A DNA stretch of 64,000 nt, from NCBI GenBank assembly GCA_022791475.1, contig JAAVZD010000013.1, positions 1-64,000 of the forward strand. The letters run 5' to 3'. The notes under the pieces were generated by a model. It did no database searches and was not told the DNA's origin. It worked only from the letters and a program-made list of their open reading frames with translations. This document shows positions 25,684-35,182 of this stretch, piece after piece (within the stretch, counting starts at the first letter, position 1; each line of letters starts with the position of its first letter). The translations under genes and the position numbers were made by a program. The stretch is from Clostridia bacterium. GTDB taxonomy: Bacteria; Bacillota_A; Clostridia; TANB77; CAG-508.

Positions 25684-27141
25684 ATGAAAAAAATAATAGA
25701 AAAAATAAAGAAAAGTGTACTTATAAAAAGAACAACAACTATATTATTTGTAATAATTTTAGTAGCTTTATTTATCACTTTAACTTTATGGATTAACAAA
25801 CTAAATTTAAACCCAATAGATTTTACTAAGGAAAAGCTATATACCTTAACAGATACAAGTAAAGAAAGAATTTCAAATATAACTGATGAAGTTAATATAT
25901 ATTTTACAGGGTATTCTGAACAAGACTCAATTATAGATTTAGCAAAGCAATATCATAATGCAAATAATAAAATAAATGTAGAAATAGTAACATCAACTTC
26001 AAGACCAGACATTGTACAAAAATACGGAATAGAAGAAAATACAAATTGCATAATAGTAGAAAATGGTCAAAAAAGTAAAATATTATTAGTAGAAGATTTA
26101 TATACAACAGACCCAGCAACATATGAACAAATAGATATAACAGAAGAAAAATTAACAAATAGTATATTATATGTAGTAGCAGAAAAAATACCAACAGTAT
26201 ATTTCCTAGAGGGATACTCAGAATTTTCGATAAATGGAAACATGAGTTATTTAGCAATATATTTAGCAAATGAAATAACTCAGTTTAAAACTGTAAATAC
26301 AGTATCACAAGGCAAAATTCCAGAAGACTGTGATACATTAGTAATAAATACACCAAACGCAGACTTTGATGATATTACAACAAATGCAATTTTAGAATAT
26401 ATAAATAATGGTGGAAACATACTATGGTTTAATTCTGTAAGTACAAAAGAGCAAAACATGCCAAATGTTAATAAAATACTAAAAGTATATGGAGTAGAAC
26501 CATTTACAAAAGGATATATAAGTGAAACAGATGCATTAAAAAGGTCATCAACAGCAGCAAGCATAATATTGCCAGATGTAAAATATAACGCAATAACAAA
26601 AAATATAACAACACCAGTATTTATAAACTCAAGTAAAATAAACTTTGTTAGTAGCGAAGAATTAGAAAATTTAAAAGTAATAAAAAGTGTATTATTAGAA
26701 GCAAGCCAAACTTCATTTATAAGAACAAACTTTGAAATAAACTATAATGGAAAATTAGATAGTGAAGAAGGCGGACCATTTGTAATAGGAGCAGAATTAC
26801 AAAAACAAATAAAAGCAGAAAATACAGAAACAGGAGAAAAAGAGCAAGTTTCAAAATTAGTAATATATGGGGAAAACTATTTTGTATCAAACTACACAAT
26901 AGATTCTACTTCACAAACACCATTTATAGCATACCCAGGAAACCGTCAATTAGTAACAGACACCATAGCATACTTAGTAGATAGAGAAGAAGACATAGTT
27001 ATAAGAAAAGATACAAACACAGTAACATATACAGCAACAGTAGCTCAAAACAATATAATACAATGGGTAATATTTGGAGTACCAGTTATTATAATATTAA
27101 TAGGAATTTTAGTATGGCAACATAGAAGAAGGAAAAAATAG
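25684..27141 (+). CDS. GldG-like ABC-type auxiliary protein
   Basis: A 485-residue protein with one N-terminal span (about 17-38) and one C-terminal span (about 458-478, VIFGVPVIIILIGILVW), and a large extracytoplasmic part between. That part has the ABC_transp_aux pattern: FTKEKLYTLTDTSKERISNI, then VYFLEGYSEFSINGNMSY and DTLVINTPNADFDD, a ThiJ-like sugar-binding fold in relatives. SD AGGAGGA is before the ATG. It ends the operon; a strong terminator follows. Confidence 0.85.
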   Translation: MKKIIEKIKKSVLIKRTTTILFVIILVALFITLTLWINKLNLNPIDFTKEKLYTLTDTSKERISNITDEVNIYFTGYSEQDSIIDLAKQYHNANNKINVEIVTSTSRPDIVQKYGIEENTNCIIVENGQKSKILLVEDLYTTDPATYEQIDITEEKLTNSILYVVAEKIPTVYFLEGYSEFSINGNMSYLAIYLANEITQFKTVNTVSQGKIPEDCDTLVINTPNADFDDITTNAILEYINNGGNILWFNSVSTKEQNMPNVNKILKVYGVEPFTKGYISETDALKRSSTAASIILPDVKYNAITKNITTPVFINSSKINFVSSEELENLKVIKSVLLEASQTSFIRTNFEINYNGKLDSEEGGPFVIGAELQKQIKAENTETGEKEQVSKLVIYGENYFVSNYTIDSTSQTPFIAYPGNRQLVTDTIAYLVDREEDIVIRKDTNTVTYTATVAQNNIIQWVIFGVPVIIILIGILVWQHRRRKK

Positions 27142-27152
27142 AAATAAAAAAT

Positions 27153-27188
27153 AAAAACCTCTCATACATTTAAATGAGAGGTTTTTTT
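27153..27188 (+). terminator. Terminator of the Gld-like operon
   Basis: AAAAACCTCTCAT-ACATTTA-AATGAGAGGTTTTTTT. Confidence 0.93.
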
Positions 27189-27208
27189 GTGAAAGTTGGA
27201 AGTAGGAT

Positions 27209-27252
27209 TGTAGGGGTCTCCTCCTTCGGAGACCCAACCTTCGAAGAAACTA
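27209..27252. repeat. Copy of dispersed TGTAGGGG element
   Basis: TGTAGGGGTCTCC-TCCTT-CGGAGACCCAACCTTCGAAGAAA: an 8-bp hairpin followed by the conserved CTTCGAAGAAA tail. Arms differ from the copy at 15425 while pairing is kept. Confidence 0.65.
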
Positions 27253-27278
27253 CCAAAACAAAAAAGGAGAATTAAAAT

Positions 27279-28298
27279 TTGAAAAACACATTAAAAGTTA
27301 TTTTTGTAATCATAGGAACTTTAATAGGTGCAGGTTTTGCATCTGGAAGAGAAATATATTTGTTTTTTGGCAAATATGGTGAAAATGGTAAAGTAGGAAT
27401 AATCTTAACAGGGATTATTACAGGAATTATAATTTATAAAGTACTAGAAATAACAAAAACATATGAAATAAATAATTATAATAAACTACTACAAAGAATA
27501 AATTGGAAGCACAATAAATTAAATAAATATATAAATTTAATAGTAAATAGTTTTCTATTAATTTCCTTCTATATAATGATAGCAGGCTTTAGTGCATACA
27601 TAGGGCAAACCTATAATACACCCATATATATATCTAGCACTATATTTGTAATTATATGTTACATTATATTTAAAAAAAGCATACAAGGAGTAATAAAAGC
27701 AAATGAAATATTAGTTCCAATATTAATAATACTAATTACATATTTAGGAATAAAAAATATTCCTTATAGCTTTAATACAAGCGCTACCACAAAGTTGCAA
27801 GTAAGCTCAAGTGGTTGGATAATAGGAAGTATACTATACGCAAGTTATAATAGCATTTTATTAATACCAGTATTAACAGGGCTTAGGAATTATTTAGACA
27901 GCAAAAAACAAATAATAAAAATATCAATAATAAGTAGTAGCACAATTATAGTATTAGCTTTATTTATATATTTCCTTTTGTTAAGAGGAGAATTTTTTGT
28001 TTCTGAACTAGAAATGCCACTAATAGAAATAACAATGCAATTTGGAATAATATTTAAATACATATATGGTTTTGTAATAATAGCTTCAATATTTACATCA
28101 GCAATTTCAGCTGGATATAGTTTTTTAGGAAATGTAAGTAAAACAAAGAAAAGTTATGAAATAATTTTATTAATTATATGTATAACTGGAATAGCTGTTT
28201 CTAATATAGGCTTTTCAAAATTAGTAGAAATGTTATATCCTTTATTTGGAGTATTAGGGCTAATTCAAATATGGATGTTAATAAAATTTAAAAATTAA
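27279..28298 (+). CDS. YkvI-like multi-pass membrane protein
   Basis: A 339-residue protein with about ten spans. The start VIFVIIGTLIGAGFASGRE is the APC/LeuT-type first helix and closely recalls B. subtilis YkvI relatives; FFGKYG follows. The broken-helix Gly motif GAGFASG suggests an amino-acid or cation carrier, but the substrate is unknown. Start is TTG 27279 with AAAGGAGAA 7-8 bases upstream. Confidence 0.75.
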   Translation: MKNTLKVIFVIIGTLIGAGFASGREIYLFFGKYGENGKVGIILTGIITGIIIYKVLEITKTYEINNYNKLLQRINWKHNKLNKYINLIVNSFLLISFYIMIAGFSAYIGQTYNTPIYISSTIFVIICYIIFKKSIQGVIKANEILVPILIILITYLGIKNIPYSFNTSATTKLQVSSSGWIIGSILYASYNSILLIPVLTGLRNYLDSKKQIIKISIISSSTIIVLALFIYFLLLRGEFFVSELEMPLIEITMQFGIIFKYIYGFVIIASIFTSAISAGYSFLGNVSKTKKSYEIILLIICITGIAVSNIGFSKLVEMLYPLFGVLGLIQIWMLIKFKN

Positions 28299-28429
28299 AT
28301 ATATTAATATTTACATGATATTAAAGAGTAAAATGATCTTTATTAAGCAATTAAAAATTCTAATTTAATGTTTACAAAAGTAAACATTTGCTATAAAATA
28401 AATTTAAATAAATTTATTAGGAGTTTTTA

Positions 28430-29617
28430 ATGAAAATAATTGGAATAGAAGATGAAAAAGTTAAAACAAAATTAAATAAAAAAAGAGTAATGATAGCTTC
28501 TATAATAGGAATAGTAGCTGTAATTATACTAATATTATTTATTATATATTGTGCAAATAGAACATTTAGAAATATAGTTGACAAATATATATTAATGAAA
28601 AATGTAATAGAAGATAGCACAGCTTCAATTGATATTAATGAAGATGAAACCAATAATATATTTGCATATGATAAATATATTTCAGTGTTAAGCAAAAATA
28701 CATTAAAAAACTATAATTCTTCAGGAAAGTTAGATGGAGAATTAACAGTAGAAATAAGTAACCCAATAACAGCCACTAATGGTAGATTTTTATTAATAGC
28801 TGAAAATGAAAAAAATAAAATTTATTTAGTATCAGGAAACGAGCTTATTTGGCAAAAAGACTTAGAAGGAGAAATAAGCAAAATATGTGTAAATAAAAAC
28901 GGATATGTAGCTGTTATTCTATCTGGAACAACATACAAATCTGTAATTCAAATATTTGATTCAGAAGGAAAAGAGCTATTTAAACAGTTCTTATCAACAA
29001 CAACAGCAGTAGATGCCAGCATATCTCTTGATAACCAATATTTAGCATTTTTAGAACTAAATACTAGTGGTACAACCTTACAATCTATAATAAAGGTAAT
29101 ATCTATACAAAAAGCAAAAACAACACCTTCAGAGTCAGAAGTGTACAAATATATAGATGAAAATAATGTATTAATAACAAATATAAAATATCAGCAAGGA
29201 AATAGATTGGTATATATGAGTGATGATGGAATAAATATAATAAAAGGAGAAACAAACGAGAAAGTTCTTAATTTTATAGAAGAAGGTAAAAGAATAAGTT
29301 TTGCAGATATAGAACTTACTAATTATATGTACAGAGTTATAGAAAAATCATCATTATTAAATAATGAAACAAGTATAGAAATATTAAATACTGGAAGTAA
29401 AAAAACAAGTATATATACATTAGATAGTGTACCAAGAAAAATGTATAGTTATAATGACAAAATAGCAATAAACTTAGGGTCAGAAGTACATTTTATAAGC
29501 ACAAATGGATGGCTAATTAAAAGATACATTTCTAGCCAAGAAATAAGAAAAATAGTAATGGCTAATAACTTTGCAGGAATAGTGTACAGAAATAAAATAG
29601 AAATAGTAAATATTTAA
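28430..29617 (+). CDS. Membrane-anchored beta-propeller-like protein (DUF5711-like)
   Basis: A 395-residue protein: cytoplasmic N-terminus, one membrane span (about 22-45, MIASIIGIVAVIILILFII), then an extracytoplasmic all-beta domain with repeated short strands (FLLIAENEKNKIYLV, VAVILSGTTYKSVIQIF, LAFLELNTSGTTLQS) like a propeller. Clostridia proteins of this layout are called DUF5711. The CvpA gene follows after 15 bases with GGAGG, so the two are one operon, as I recall for this family. Confidence 0.65.
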   Translation: MKIIGIEDEKVKTKLNKKRVMIASIIGIVAVIILILFIIYCANRTFRNIVDKYILMKNVIEDSTASIDINEDETNNIFAYDKYISVLSKNTLKNYNSSGKLDGELTVEISNPITATNGRFLLIAENEKNKIYLVSGNELIWQKDLEGEISKICVNKNGYVAVILSGTTYKSVIQIFDSEGKELFKQFLSTTTAVDASISLDNQYLAFLELNTSGTTLQSIIKVISIQKAKTTPSESEVYKYIDENNVLITNIKYQQGNRLVYMSDDGINIIKGETNEKVLNFIEEGKRISFADIELTNYMYRVIEKSSLLNNETSIEILNTGSKKTSIYTLDSVPRKMYSYNDKIAINLGSEVHFISTNGWLIKRYISSQEIRKIVMANNFAGIVYRNKIEIVNI

Positions 29618-29632
29618 AAGGAGGAAATAAAT

Positions 29633-30289
29633 ATGTCTATAATAATTGATTTAATAATTTTAGCAATAATTTTACTTTGTGTTATATTAGGTTATAAGAA
29701 GGGTTTAACAAAATGTATAATAAAAATATTATCATTTGTAATAGCGTTAGCAGTAGCGTTTGTATTATTCAAACCAATAAGTACCCTAATTATAAAAAAT
29801 ACTACAATAGATGATAATATTAGAAATTCAATAATAAATTTAGTTCAAGATGATGTAGAAGAAAACGGAAAAATAAGTGAAGAATCAAACTTACCACAGT
29901 CTATGATAGAACACATAAATGAGAGCATACAAAACTCTGTAAATGAAACAAAAATGACAGTAGTAAATACAGTAGCAACTGAAATTTCAGTAGGAGTTGT
30001 AAATGTATGTGTAGCAATTGGTCTATTTATAATTGCAAGAATAGCGCTAATATTTGTAAGTGCACTATCTTCAATAATAACAGATTTACCACTAATAAAA
30101 CAATTTGATAAAGCAGGTGGACTAATATATGGTTTAGTAAAATCATTATTAATAATATTTATAATATTTGCAATAATTTCATTTATAAGTCCAATGATAG
30201 AAAGTTCAGGAATAATAGAGGCAATTAACAAGTCAATTGTAGGAAGTGTATTATACAATAATAATTTATTATTAAAAATAGTATTATAA
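29633..30289 (+). CDS. CvpA family membrane protein
   Basis: A 218-residue protein with four membrane spans. The opening IIDLIILAIILLCVILGYKKGL and the AGGLIYGLVKSLLIIFIIFA end block are diagnostic for CvpA (colicin V production related). A hydrophilic insert sits at about 60-110. The molecular function is not known. SD AAGGAGGAA is 6-7 bases upstream. Confidence 0.88.
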   Translation: MSIIIDLIILAIILLCVILGYKKGLTKCIIKILSFVIALAVAFVLFKPISTLIIKNTTIDDNIRNSIINLVQDDVEENGKISEESNLPQSMIEHINESIQNSVNETKMTVVNTVATEISVGVVNVCVAIGLFIIARIALIFVSALSSIITDLPLIKQFDKAGGLIYGLVKSLLIIFIIFAIISFISPMIESSGIIEAINKSIVGSVLYNNNLLLKIVL

Positions 30290-30340
30290 AAGGAAATGTA
30301 AAAAAGTGGCTTTGCTACACTTACGTGTTAAATAATTCTC

Positions 30341-30460
30341 TTCCAGGAGGTAATATATTTTATTTTTTCCATTTCGCCCTCCAAGACAAGGGGTATTCCC
30401 TTGCCTCAATGGGCTGCCTAAGTCTTCATTACAAAAATAAAATATATTACCTCCTTCACG
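30341..30460. repeat. Inverted-repeat element (about 120 bp)
   Basis: GGAGGTAATATATTTTATTTTT (30345-) and AAAAATAAAATATATTACCTCC (-30454) are perfect inverted arms of about 21 bp around a 70-base centre with its own hairpin potential (AAGACAAGGGG..CCCTTGCCTC). The 317-base gap 30290-30606 holds no gene; apart from this element it has the LCP gene's promoter. The arms contain a consensus SD (AGGAGG) on each strand. Confidence 0.75.
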
Positions 30461-30544
30461 CTACTCTATAACTTAAAATAACGTACTTTCTTTTTTGAGA
30501 ATTTCTTAATTTGTGAATTTACTGTAAAAAATAATTAGAAAATA

Positions 30545-30573
30545 TTGAAATATACTTGCTTTTTTGCTATACT
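30545..30573 (+). promoter_or_regulatory. Promoter of LCP gene
   Basis: TTGAAA (30545-30550), 17-base spacer, TATACT (30568-30573), then AGGAGTGA SD before TTG 30607. Confidence 0.75.
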
Positions 30574-30606
30574 TTTTCTATGCAAATAAAATAGGAGTGA
30601 AATAAA

Positions 30607-31959
30607 TTGAAAAAGGATATAGATTCAAAAGATAAGAAGAAAAAGAAGAAGAAAAAAAGCAAATTAAAGGTATTTTTAAGAATTCTTTTACTAACTATAA
30701 TATTAATAATTATAGGTTATGGAATATGGTTTGGTATAAATTATTTTAAACATATTTTTAAACGCGGGGATAGTCATTATGACCCACTTTCAGCTACTGC
30801 ACTAGGAATAGACCCAGAAAAACTAAAAACAGTAGGTAGAATAAACATATTATTATTAGGAGAAAGTGGCTATGAAGATGACTATAAGCTAACAGATAGT
30901 ATAATGATAGTATCTTATAATCCTCAAACACAACAAGCTTCTATGTTGTCAGTTCCAAGAGACACATATGTAGGTAAAAGAAATAAGGATACAGCAACTT
31001 CAAACTATTTAGCAAGTTATAAAGTAAATTCAGTATATCGCAATGGAACAAATATACCAGAAGCAATAGAAAGAATAGAAGAAGTAGTTGGAATAGATAT
31101 AGATAATTATGTTTTAATAGATACTGGGGCTATAGTTCAAATAGTAGATGCAATAGGTGGAGTAAGGTTTAATGTTCCAATAGATATGAATTATGATGAT
31201 ACAAACCAAAATTTACATATACATTTGAAAGCAGGAGAACAATTAATAGATGGAAATAAAGCAGAGCAATTATTGCGTTTTAGGCATAACCAAGACTGGA
31301 CAAGTTACCCAGAAGAGTATGGAGATAATGACTTAGGAAGAATGAGAACACAAAGAGAATTCATACAAGCTACATTAAAACAATTAATTAAATTTGAAAA
31401 TATTAATAAAGTATTAGATTTATTAAACATTGTATTTGATAATGTAAAAACAGATTTAAGCCTAGAAACAATAAAATATTATATACCATATGCATTTAAA
31501 TTTGATATGAATAATATTAAGTCAGGAATGGTTCCAGGAGAAAATGAAAAATGTAATGGAATTTGGATATATATACCAAATAAAAAAGAGACTAAACAAG
31601 TAGTAAACGAACTATTCACTGATGATATAATAGCAGATGAAAATGTAAATACAATTAATAATAATACTTTTAATGAGAATGATGAAAAAGCAAAAGAAAT
31701 TAAAGTAGAATTATTAAATGGAACTACATCAGAAACAGCACTAGAAGAAGTAAAGCAAAAACTAAAAAAAGCGGGATATAATGTAACAAAAACAGGAAAT
31801 ACAACATTAACTGAAAAAAGTGTTATAATAAACAGAACAATGCAATCTACAATAGTAGAAGAAGATTTAAGCGAGCAACTACAAATAAAAAATATAAAAA
31901 GCAGTTCAAATAGCAGCAAAGTTGATTTTACTATAATAATAGGAAAAGATTATAAATAA
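30607..31959 (+). CDS. LCP family (LytR-CpsA-Psr) wall polymer ligase
   Basis: A 450-residue protein: a very basic cytoplasmic tail, one membrane span (about 22-43), then an LCP domain with INILLLGES, SDSIMIVSYNPQ-like block, LSVPRDTYV (Arg/Asp), KVNSVYRNG and the RFRHNQDW..DLGRMRTQREF core. Residues about 360-450 are a LytR_C domain (VELLNGTTSETALEEV). LCP enzymes transfer teichoic acid or capsule from lipid carrier to peptidoglycan outside the membrane. Start TTG 30607 with AGGAGTGA upstream. Confidence 0.93.
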   Translation: MKKDIDSKDKKKKKKKKSKLKVFLRILLLTIILIIIGYGIWFGINYFKHIFKRGDSHYDPLSATALGIDPEKLKTVGRINILLLGESGYEDDYKLTDSIMIVSYNPQTQQASMLSVPRDTYVGKRNKDTATSNYLASYKVNSVYRNGTNIPEAIERIEEVVGIDIDNYVLIDTGAIVQIVDAIGGVRFNVPIDMNYDDTNQNLHIHLKAGEQLIDGNKAEQLLRFRHNQDWTSYPEEYGDNDLGRMRTQREFIQATLKQLIKFENINKVLDLLNIVFDNVKTDLSLETIKYYIPYAFKFDMNNIKSGMVPGENEKCNGIWIYIPNKKETKQVVNELFTDDIIADENVNTINNNTFNENDEKAKEIKVELLNGTTSETALEEVKQKLKKAGYNVTKTGNTTLTEKSVIINRTMQSTIVEEDLSEQLQIKNIKSSSNSSKVDFTIIIGKDYK

Positions 31960-32002
31960 AAAAATAAAGGGGGCAATTTTATTAAAGTGGTCCTCTTTAT
32001 TT
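31960..32002 (+). terminator. Terminator after LCP gene
   Basis: AAAATAAAGGGG and CCTCTTTATTTT arms around a 19-base loop, directly at the stop codon. Confidence 0.75.
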
Positions 32003-32027
32003 TATATAAGAAAAATTAATTTTAAAT

Positions 32028-32125
32028 TGTAGGGGCGATTATTTTCTTAGCTGTTCGAGTGAAGCCAGTTACAGATAAGTTATGCTTTAGTAGAATCGCC
32101 CACTCTTCGAAGAAATTGCTTAAAA
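32028..32125. repeat. Dispersed element, opposite orientation to the 16420 copy
   Basis: TGTAGGGGCGATTATTTTCTTAGC ... GTTACAGATAAGTTATGC ... GAATCGCCCACTC. The first 79 bases align with the reverse complement of 16420-16499. The end CTTCGAAGAAATTGCTTAAA is the tail shared with 27209 and 18561. Confidence 0.7.
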
Positions 32126-32197
32126 ATAAGTCAACTTCTGCATTTATATATATTAAAATAAAAATTATAAATTACTAATTTTTTTAGCAATTTCTTG

Positions 32198-33526
32198 TTA
32201 CCAATACAAATAATTGCCCTTACTAGAATATCTACTATTATTCTGCTTTTTCTTCCTTTTCTTCTTTTTATTATTATTAGATTTTAATAATTTAAATAAT
32301 AAAAACAACACTAAAATTATTGATGCAATTGTTAAAAATGTATTAAAAGCATTTGATTCTACTAGATTTCCTCCAGCCAATAAATTAGAAGTATAAGTAT
32401 TTCCATCTACCTCATAAGTAATTTTTCCAATAACAGTATTTTTGCTAATGGGTGCTTTTAAATCTGAGTTTAATTCTACAGTAGGAGTAATAGTGTTAAT
32501 ATCTGTATCCTTTTTTAACAATAAAGATATTTCATCTTCTACTACAATATTTAATTGTTTAGTAGATATATTTGCTTTTGCAATTTTAGTTTTCTTTAAA
32601 ATAGACCCCTTTTCATTAATAGTTTTAACTTTATAATTTTCAAAAGCGTAATTAAATAGGTTTTTACAATCTAAATATCTTGCAGAAAGACCATTTTCAG
32701 TAGTTTCTGCTCCTAAAATTACTACAATATATTCTATATCATCTTTTTTAGCAGTTGCTACTATACAATTTTTAGCAGCATTAGTATATCCTGTTTTTGC
32801 TCCAGTAGCATACTCATAATAATAATTATCAACTTTATCAGAGGTATCCTTTTTAATAAGTTCATTTGTAGTACCAAATACTCTGTCATTTGTAGGGTAC
32901 TTATTAGTAGCAGGAAGAGTATAAAATGTTGTATTTACAATTTCTCTAAAAGTTTCATTTTGCATAGCATATTTACCTATAATTGCTAAGTCATAAGCGG
33001 TAGAATAATGGTTTTCATTATGAACACCATTAGGATTAACAAAATGAGTATTTAAACATCCAATTTCTTCTGCTTTAGTATTCATCATGGTAGCAAAGCT
33101 TTCAACAGAGCCTGCAATATGTTCAGCCAAAACATTTGCAGCTTCATTAGCAGAGTTAATTAAAAGTACATGTAATAATTGATTTACTGTAAGTTCTTCA
33201 CCAACTTGAATATTAGCATTAGTATAGCCAACAGGCACTGTGAAAACAGCTTCATAACTTGCCGTTGCTACATCTGTAAGTTCACAATGCTCTAAAGTAA
33301 GAATTGCTGTCATTATTTTAGTAGTACTAGCAGGATACATTTTTTCATATCCATTCTTCTCATAAATAACCTTTCCAGTTTTACTTTCCATTAAAAGGTT
33401 GCAAGGCGAATATGTTGTAATATCAGAAAGATTAGTATATGTAACTGTACCAGTAGAAAAAACGCTAGAGGTACAGAAAATAGTTAATAATATAAAAATA
33501 ATTGTAATATTTTTTAAATATTTCAT
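32198..33526 (-). CDS. D-alanyl-D-alanine carboxypeptidase (PBP5/DacF type)
   Basis: A 442-residue protein with signal peptide (first 25 residues) and S11 peptidase motifs in order: SxxK in ASTTKIMT (about 67), SxN in SANEAANV (about 130) and KTG in GAKTGYTNAAKN (about 245). A PBP5 C-terminal beta domain follows, then a membrane span (about 398-415) and a very basic tail (NNKKKKRKKKQ). It trims pentapeptides in peptidoglycan. SD AAGGAGAA is before the ATG. It is divergent from comEA, with about 45 bases between. Confidence 0.93.
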   Translation of the reverse strand: MKYLKNITIIFILLTIFCTSSVFSTGTVTYTNLSDITTYSPCNLLMESKTGKVIYEKNGYEKMYPASTTKIMTAILTLEHCELTDVATASYEAVFTVPVGYTNANIQVGEELTVNQLLHVLLINSANEAANVLAEHIAGSVESFATMMNTKAEEIGCLNTHFVNPNGVHNENHYSTAYDLAIIGKYAMQNETFREIVNTTFYTLPATNKYPTNDRVFGTTNELIKKDTSDKVDNYYYEYATGAKTGYTNAAKNCIVATAKKDDIEYIVVILGAETTENGLSARYLDCKNLFNYAFENYKVKTINEKGSILKKTKIAKANISTKQLNIVVEDEISLLLKKDTDINTITPTVELNSDLKAPISKNTVIGKITYEVDGNTYTSNLLAGGNLVESNAFNTFLTIASIILVLFLLFKLLKSNNNKKKKRKKKQNNSRYSSKGNYLYW

Positions 33527-33570
33527 AAATTCTCCTTTATATAATAATGTGTTTATATAATATATTATAA

Positions 33571-34216
33571 ATGGAGAAAATTCAATACCAAAAAGGAGGT
33601 TTTAATATAAAAAGTTATAAACAAATTTTAATAATATGTGGATTAATAGGGGTAATTATTATAGGAATATGTATATATTTCTATAATAATAAACAAGGAG
33701 ACTATTCTTATTTAGAAGTTTCAAATGAAGAAGCTATAGCTACAAATGCTATAGAAGAAGAGAAAAAAGAAATTGTAATACATATAACAGGTCAAGTTGC
33801 AAAACAAGGAATAGTAAAGTTAGAAGAAGGCGCAAGAGTAATTGATGCAATAGAAAAAGCAGGAGGAGCAACTAAAGAAGCAAATTTATCTAAAATAAAC
33901 TTAGCATATTTATTAGAAGATGGAATGAAATTATATGTTCCAAGTATAAATGATAAAGAAGAGGAAGAATATATTTCAAGTAATAATGGAAGCGCAAAAG
34001 CAGAAAAGCGGTAAAGAAACATTAAAAGTAAATATAAACACAGCAACAAGTGAAGAATTACAAAGGTTGCCAGGAATAGGAGAAGCAATGGCAAGTAGAA
34101 TAATTACATATAGAAAAGAGAATGGAAAATTTAATAAACTAGAAGATTTGAAAGAGGTTAGTGGAATAGGTGAGGCTAAGTTTAATAATATTAAGGGTTA
34201 CATATATATAAAGTAA
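33571..34216 (+). CDS. comEA: ComEA DNA-uptake protein, needs +1 at CGG
   Basis: Frame 1 encodes a membrane span (about 18-36), a linker and a SLBB domain ([20 protein letters not shown]). It ends AAG CGG TAA at 34006-34014. Skipping the C of CGG (34009) gives GGT AAA GAA ACA and continues as [20 protein letters not shown] ... [20 protein letters not shown], the ComEA helix-hairpin-helix DNA-binding domain. The joined chain of about 214 residues has the normal ComEA order (TM-SLBB-HhH2). The second frame has no own SD. Start is uncertain: ATG 33571 has no SD, while a perfect AAAGGAGG (33592-33599) is 7 bases before an in-frame ATA at 33607. ComEA binds incoming DNA for transformation; comEC is not in the window. 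Confidence 0.85.
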
Positions 34217-34295
34217 AAAGCTTCTCTTACAAAACCATATTTTACTATTGTAAAGTAACAACAAATATGCTAATATGAAAATAGGGGGAATAAAT

Positions 34296-34916
34296 ATGGA
34301 ATTGAAAAAAATAGCAGAGTCATGGGTAATAGTAATATTAACATTAATATTTTTTTGGCCAGCAGGATTAATATTATTATATTTAAAATTGAGGAATAGT
34401 TCAAAAAATAGATTTACATTTAGTGGAGTAACAAAAATAGTAATGGGCGTATGCTCAGTATTCTTTGGACTAATAGAGCTAGCGACAGAAATAGATGAAC
34501 CGACAGGTGAAGTAGGTTTAACTATTGTAATGGTCTCAATATTTTTAGCCATAGGAGCTGTTTTAATATATTTTGGAACGAAGAACATAAAAGAAGGAAA
34601 AATATACGAAGAAATTGCAAATTTAATAAACTTTCAAGAAGTAGAAAGTATGGAAGAAATAGCAAAAAAATTAAAAATAACAGAAGAAAAAGCAAAGGAA
34701 TATATATCAAAAGCAATATCACTAGGAATTTGTAATAATCAAATAGAATATAAAAACAATAAAATAATATATAAAAAGAAAGTTGAAGAACAAGTAGAAA
34801 AAAAGAAACATGAAAGAATAGTAAAATGTGAATGTTGCGGAGGAATAAACCGTATAAATGATACAGAAGTAAAAGCATGCGAATATTGTGGAATGGAGTT
34901 AATGATAAAAAATTAG
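34296..34916 (+). CDS. Membrane protein with C-terminal zinc ribbon
   Basis: A 206-residue protein. Three membrane spans in the N-terminal half (starting VIVILTLIFFWPAGLILLYL), then a winged-helix-like cytoplasmic segment (MEEIAKKLKITEEKAKEYISKAISLG) and a coiled, Lys-rich stretch. It ends in a zinc ribbon CECCGG...CEYCG. The layout suggests a membrane sensor/adaptor; function unknown. AGGGGG stands 6 bases before ATG 34296; the longer in-frame start at 34275 precedes it. A terminator follows. Confidence 0.75.
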   Translation: MELKKIAESWVIVILTLIFFWPAGLILLYLKLRNSSKNRFTFSGVTKIVMGVCSVFFGLIELATEIDEPTGEVGLTIVMVSIFLAIGAVLIYFGTKNIKEGKIYEEIANLINFQEVESMEEIAKKLKITEEKAKEYISKAISLGICNNQIEYKNNKIIYKKKVEEQVEKKKHERIVKCECCGGINRINDTEVKACEYCGMELMIKN

Positions 34917-34919
34917 TTT

Positions 34920-34967
34920 AAATACCATATTTATTTAATAAAATTAGGTAAATATGGTATATTTTTC
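34920..34967 (+). terminator. Terminator after zinc-ribbon membrane protein
   Basis: ATACCATATTTA and TAAATATGGTAT arms with an AT-rich loop, then ATTTTTC. Confidence 0.82.
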
Positions 34968-35029
34968 TTTATTATTTCATATAATATATGAGATAGTAAT
35001 GCAAAAAACGAAAAAAATCACATAAAGGG

Positions 35030-35058
35030 TTGACAAATAGGACATTTGAGTTTATACT
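35030..35058 (+). promoter_or_regulatory. Promoter of tRNA-fMet
   Basis: TTGACA (35030-35035), 17-base spacer, TATACT (35053-35058), about 38 bases before the tRNA. Confidence 0.85.
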
Positions 35059-35096
35059 AATAAAGTAGTACAAAAAAGCACAACAATAAAATACAT

Positions 35097-35174
<78 letters not shown>

Positions 35175-35182
35175 GAATTAAC

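Noticed and set aside
14664..32125. CRISPR array from the recurring repeats
   Set aside because: Copies are far apart, differ in sequence, have inverted copies and no spacer pattern; no cas genes.
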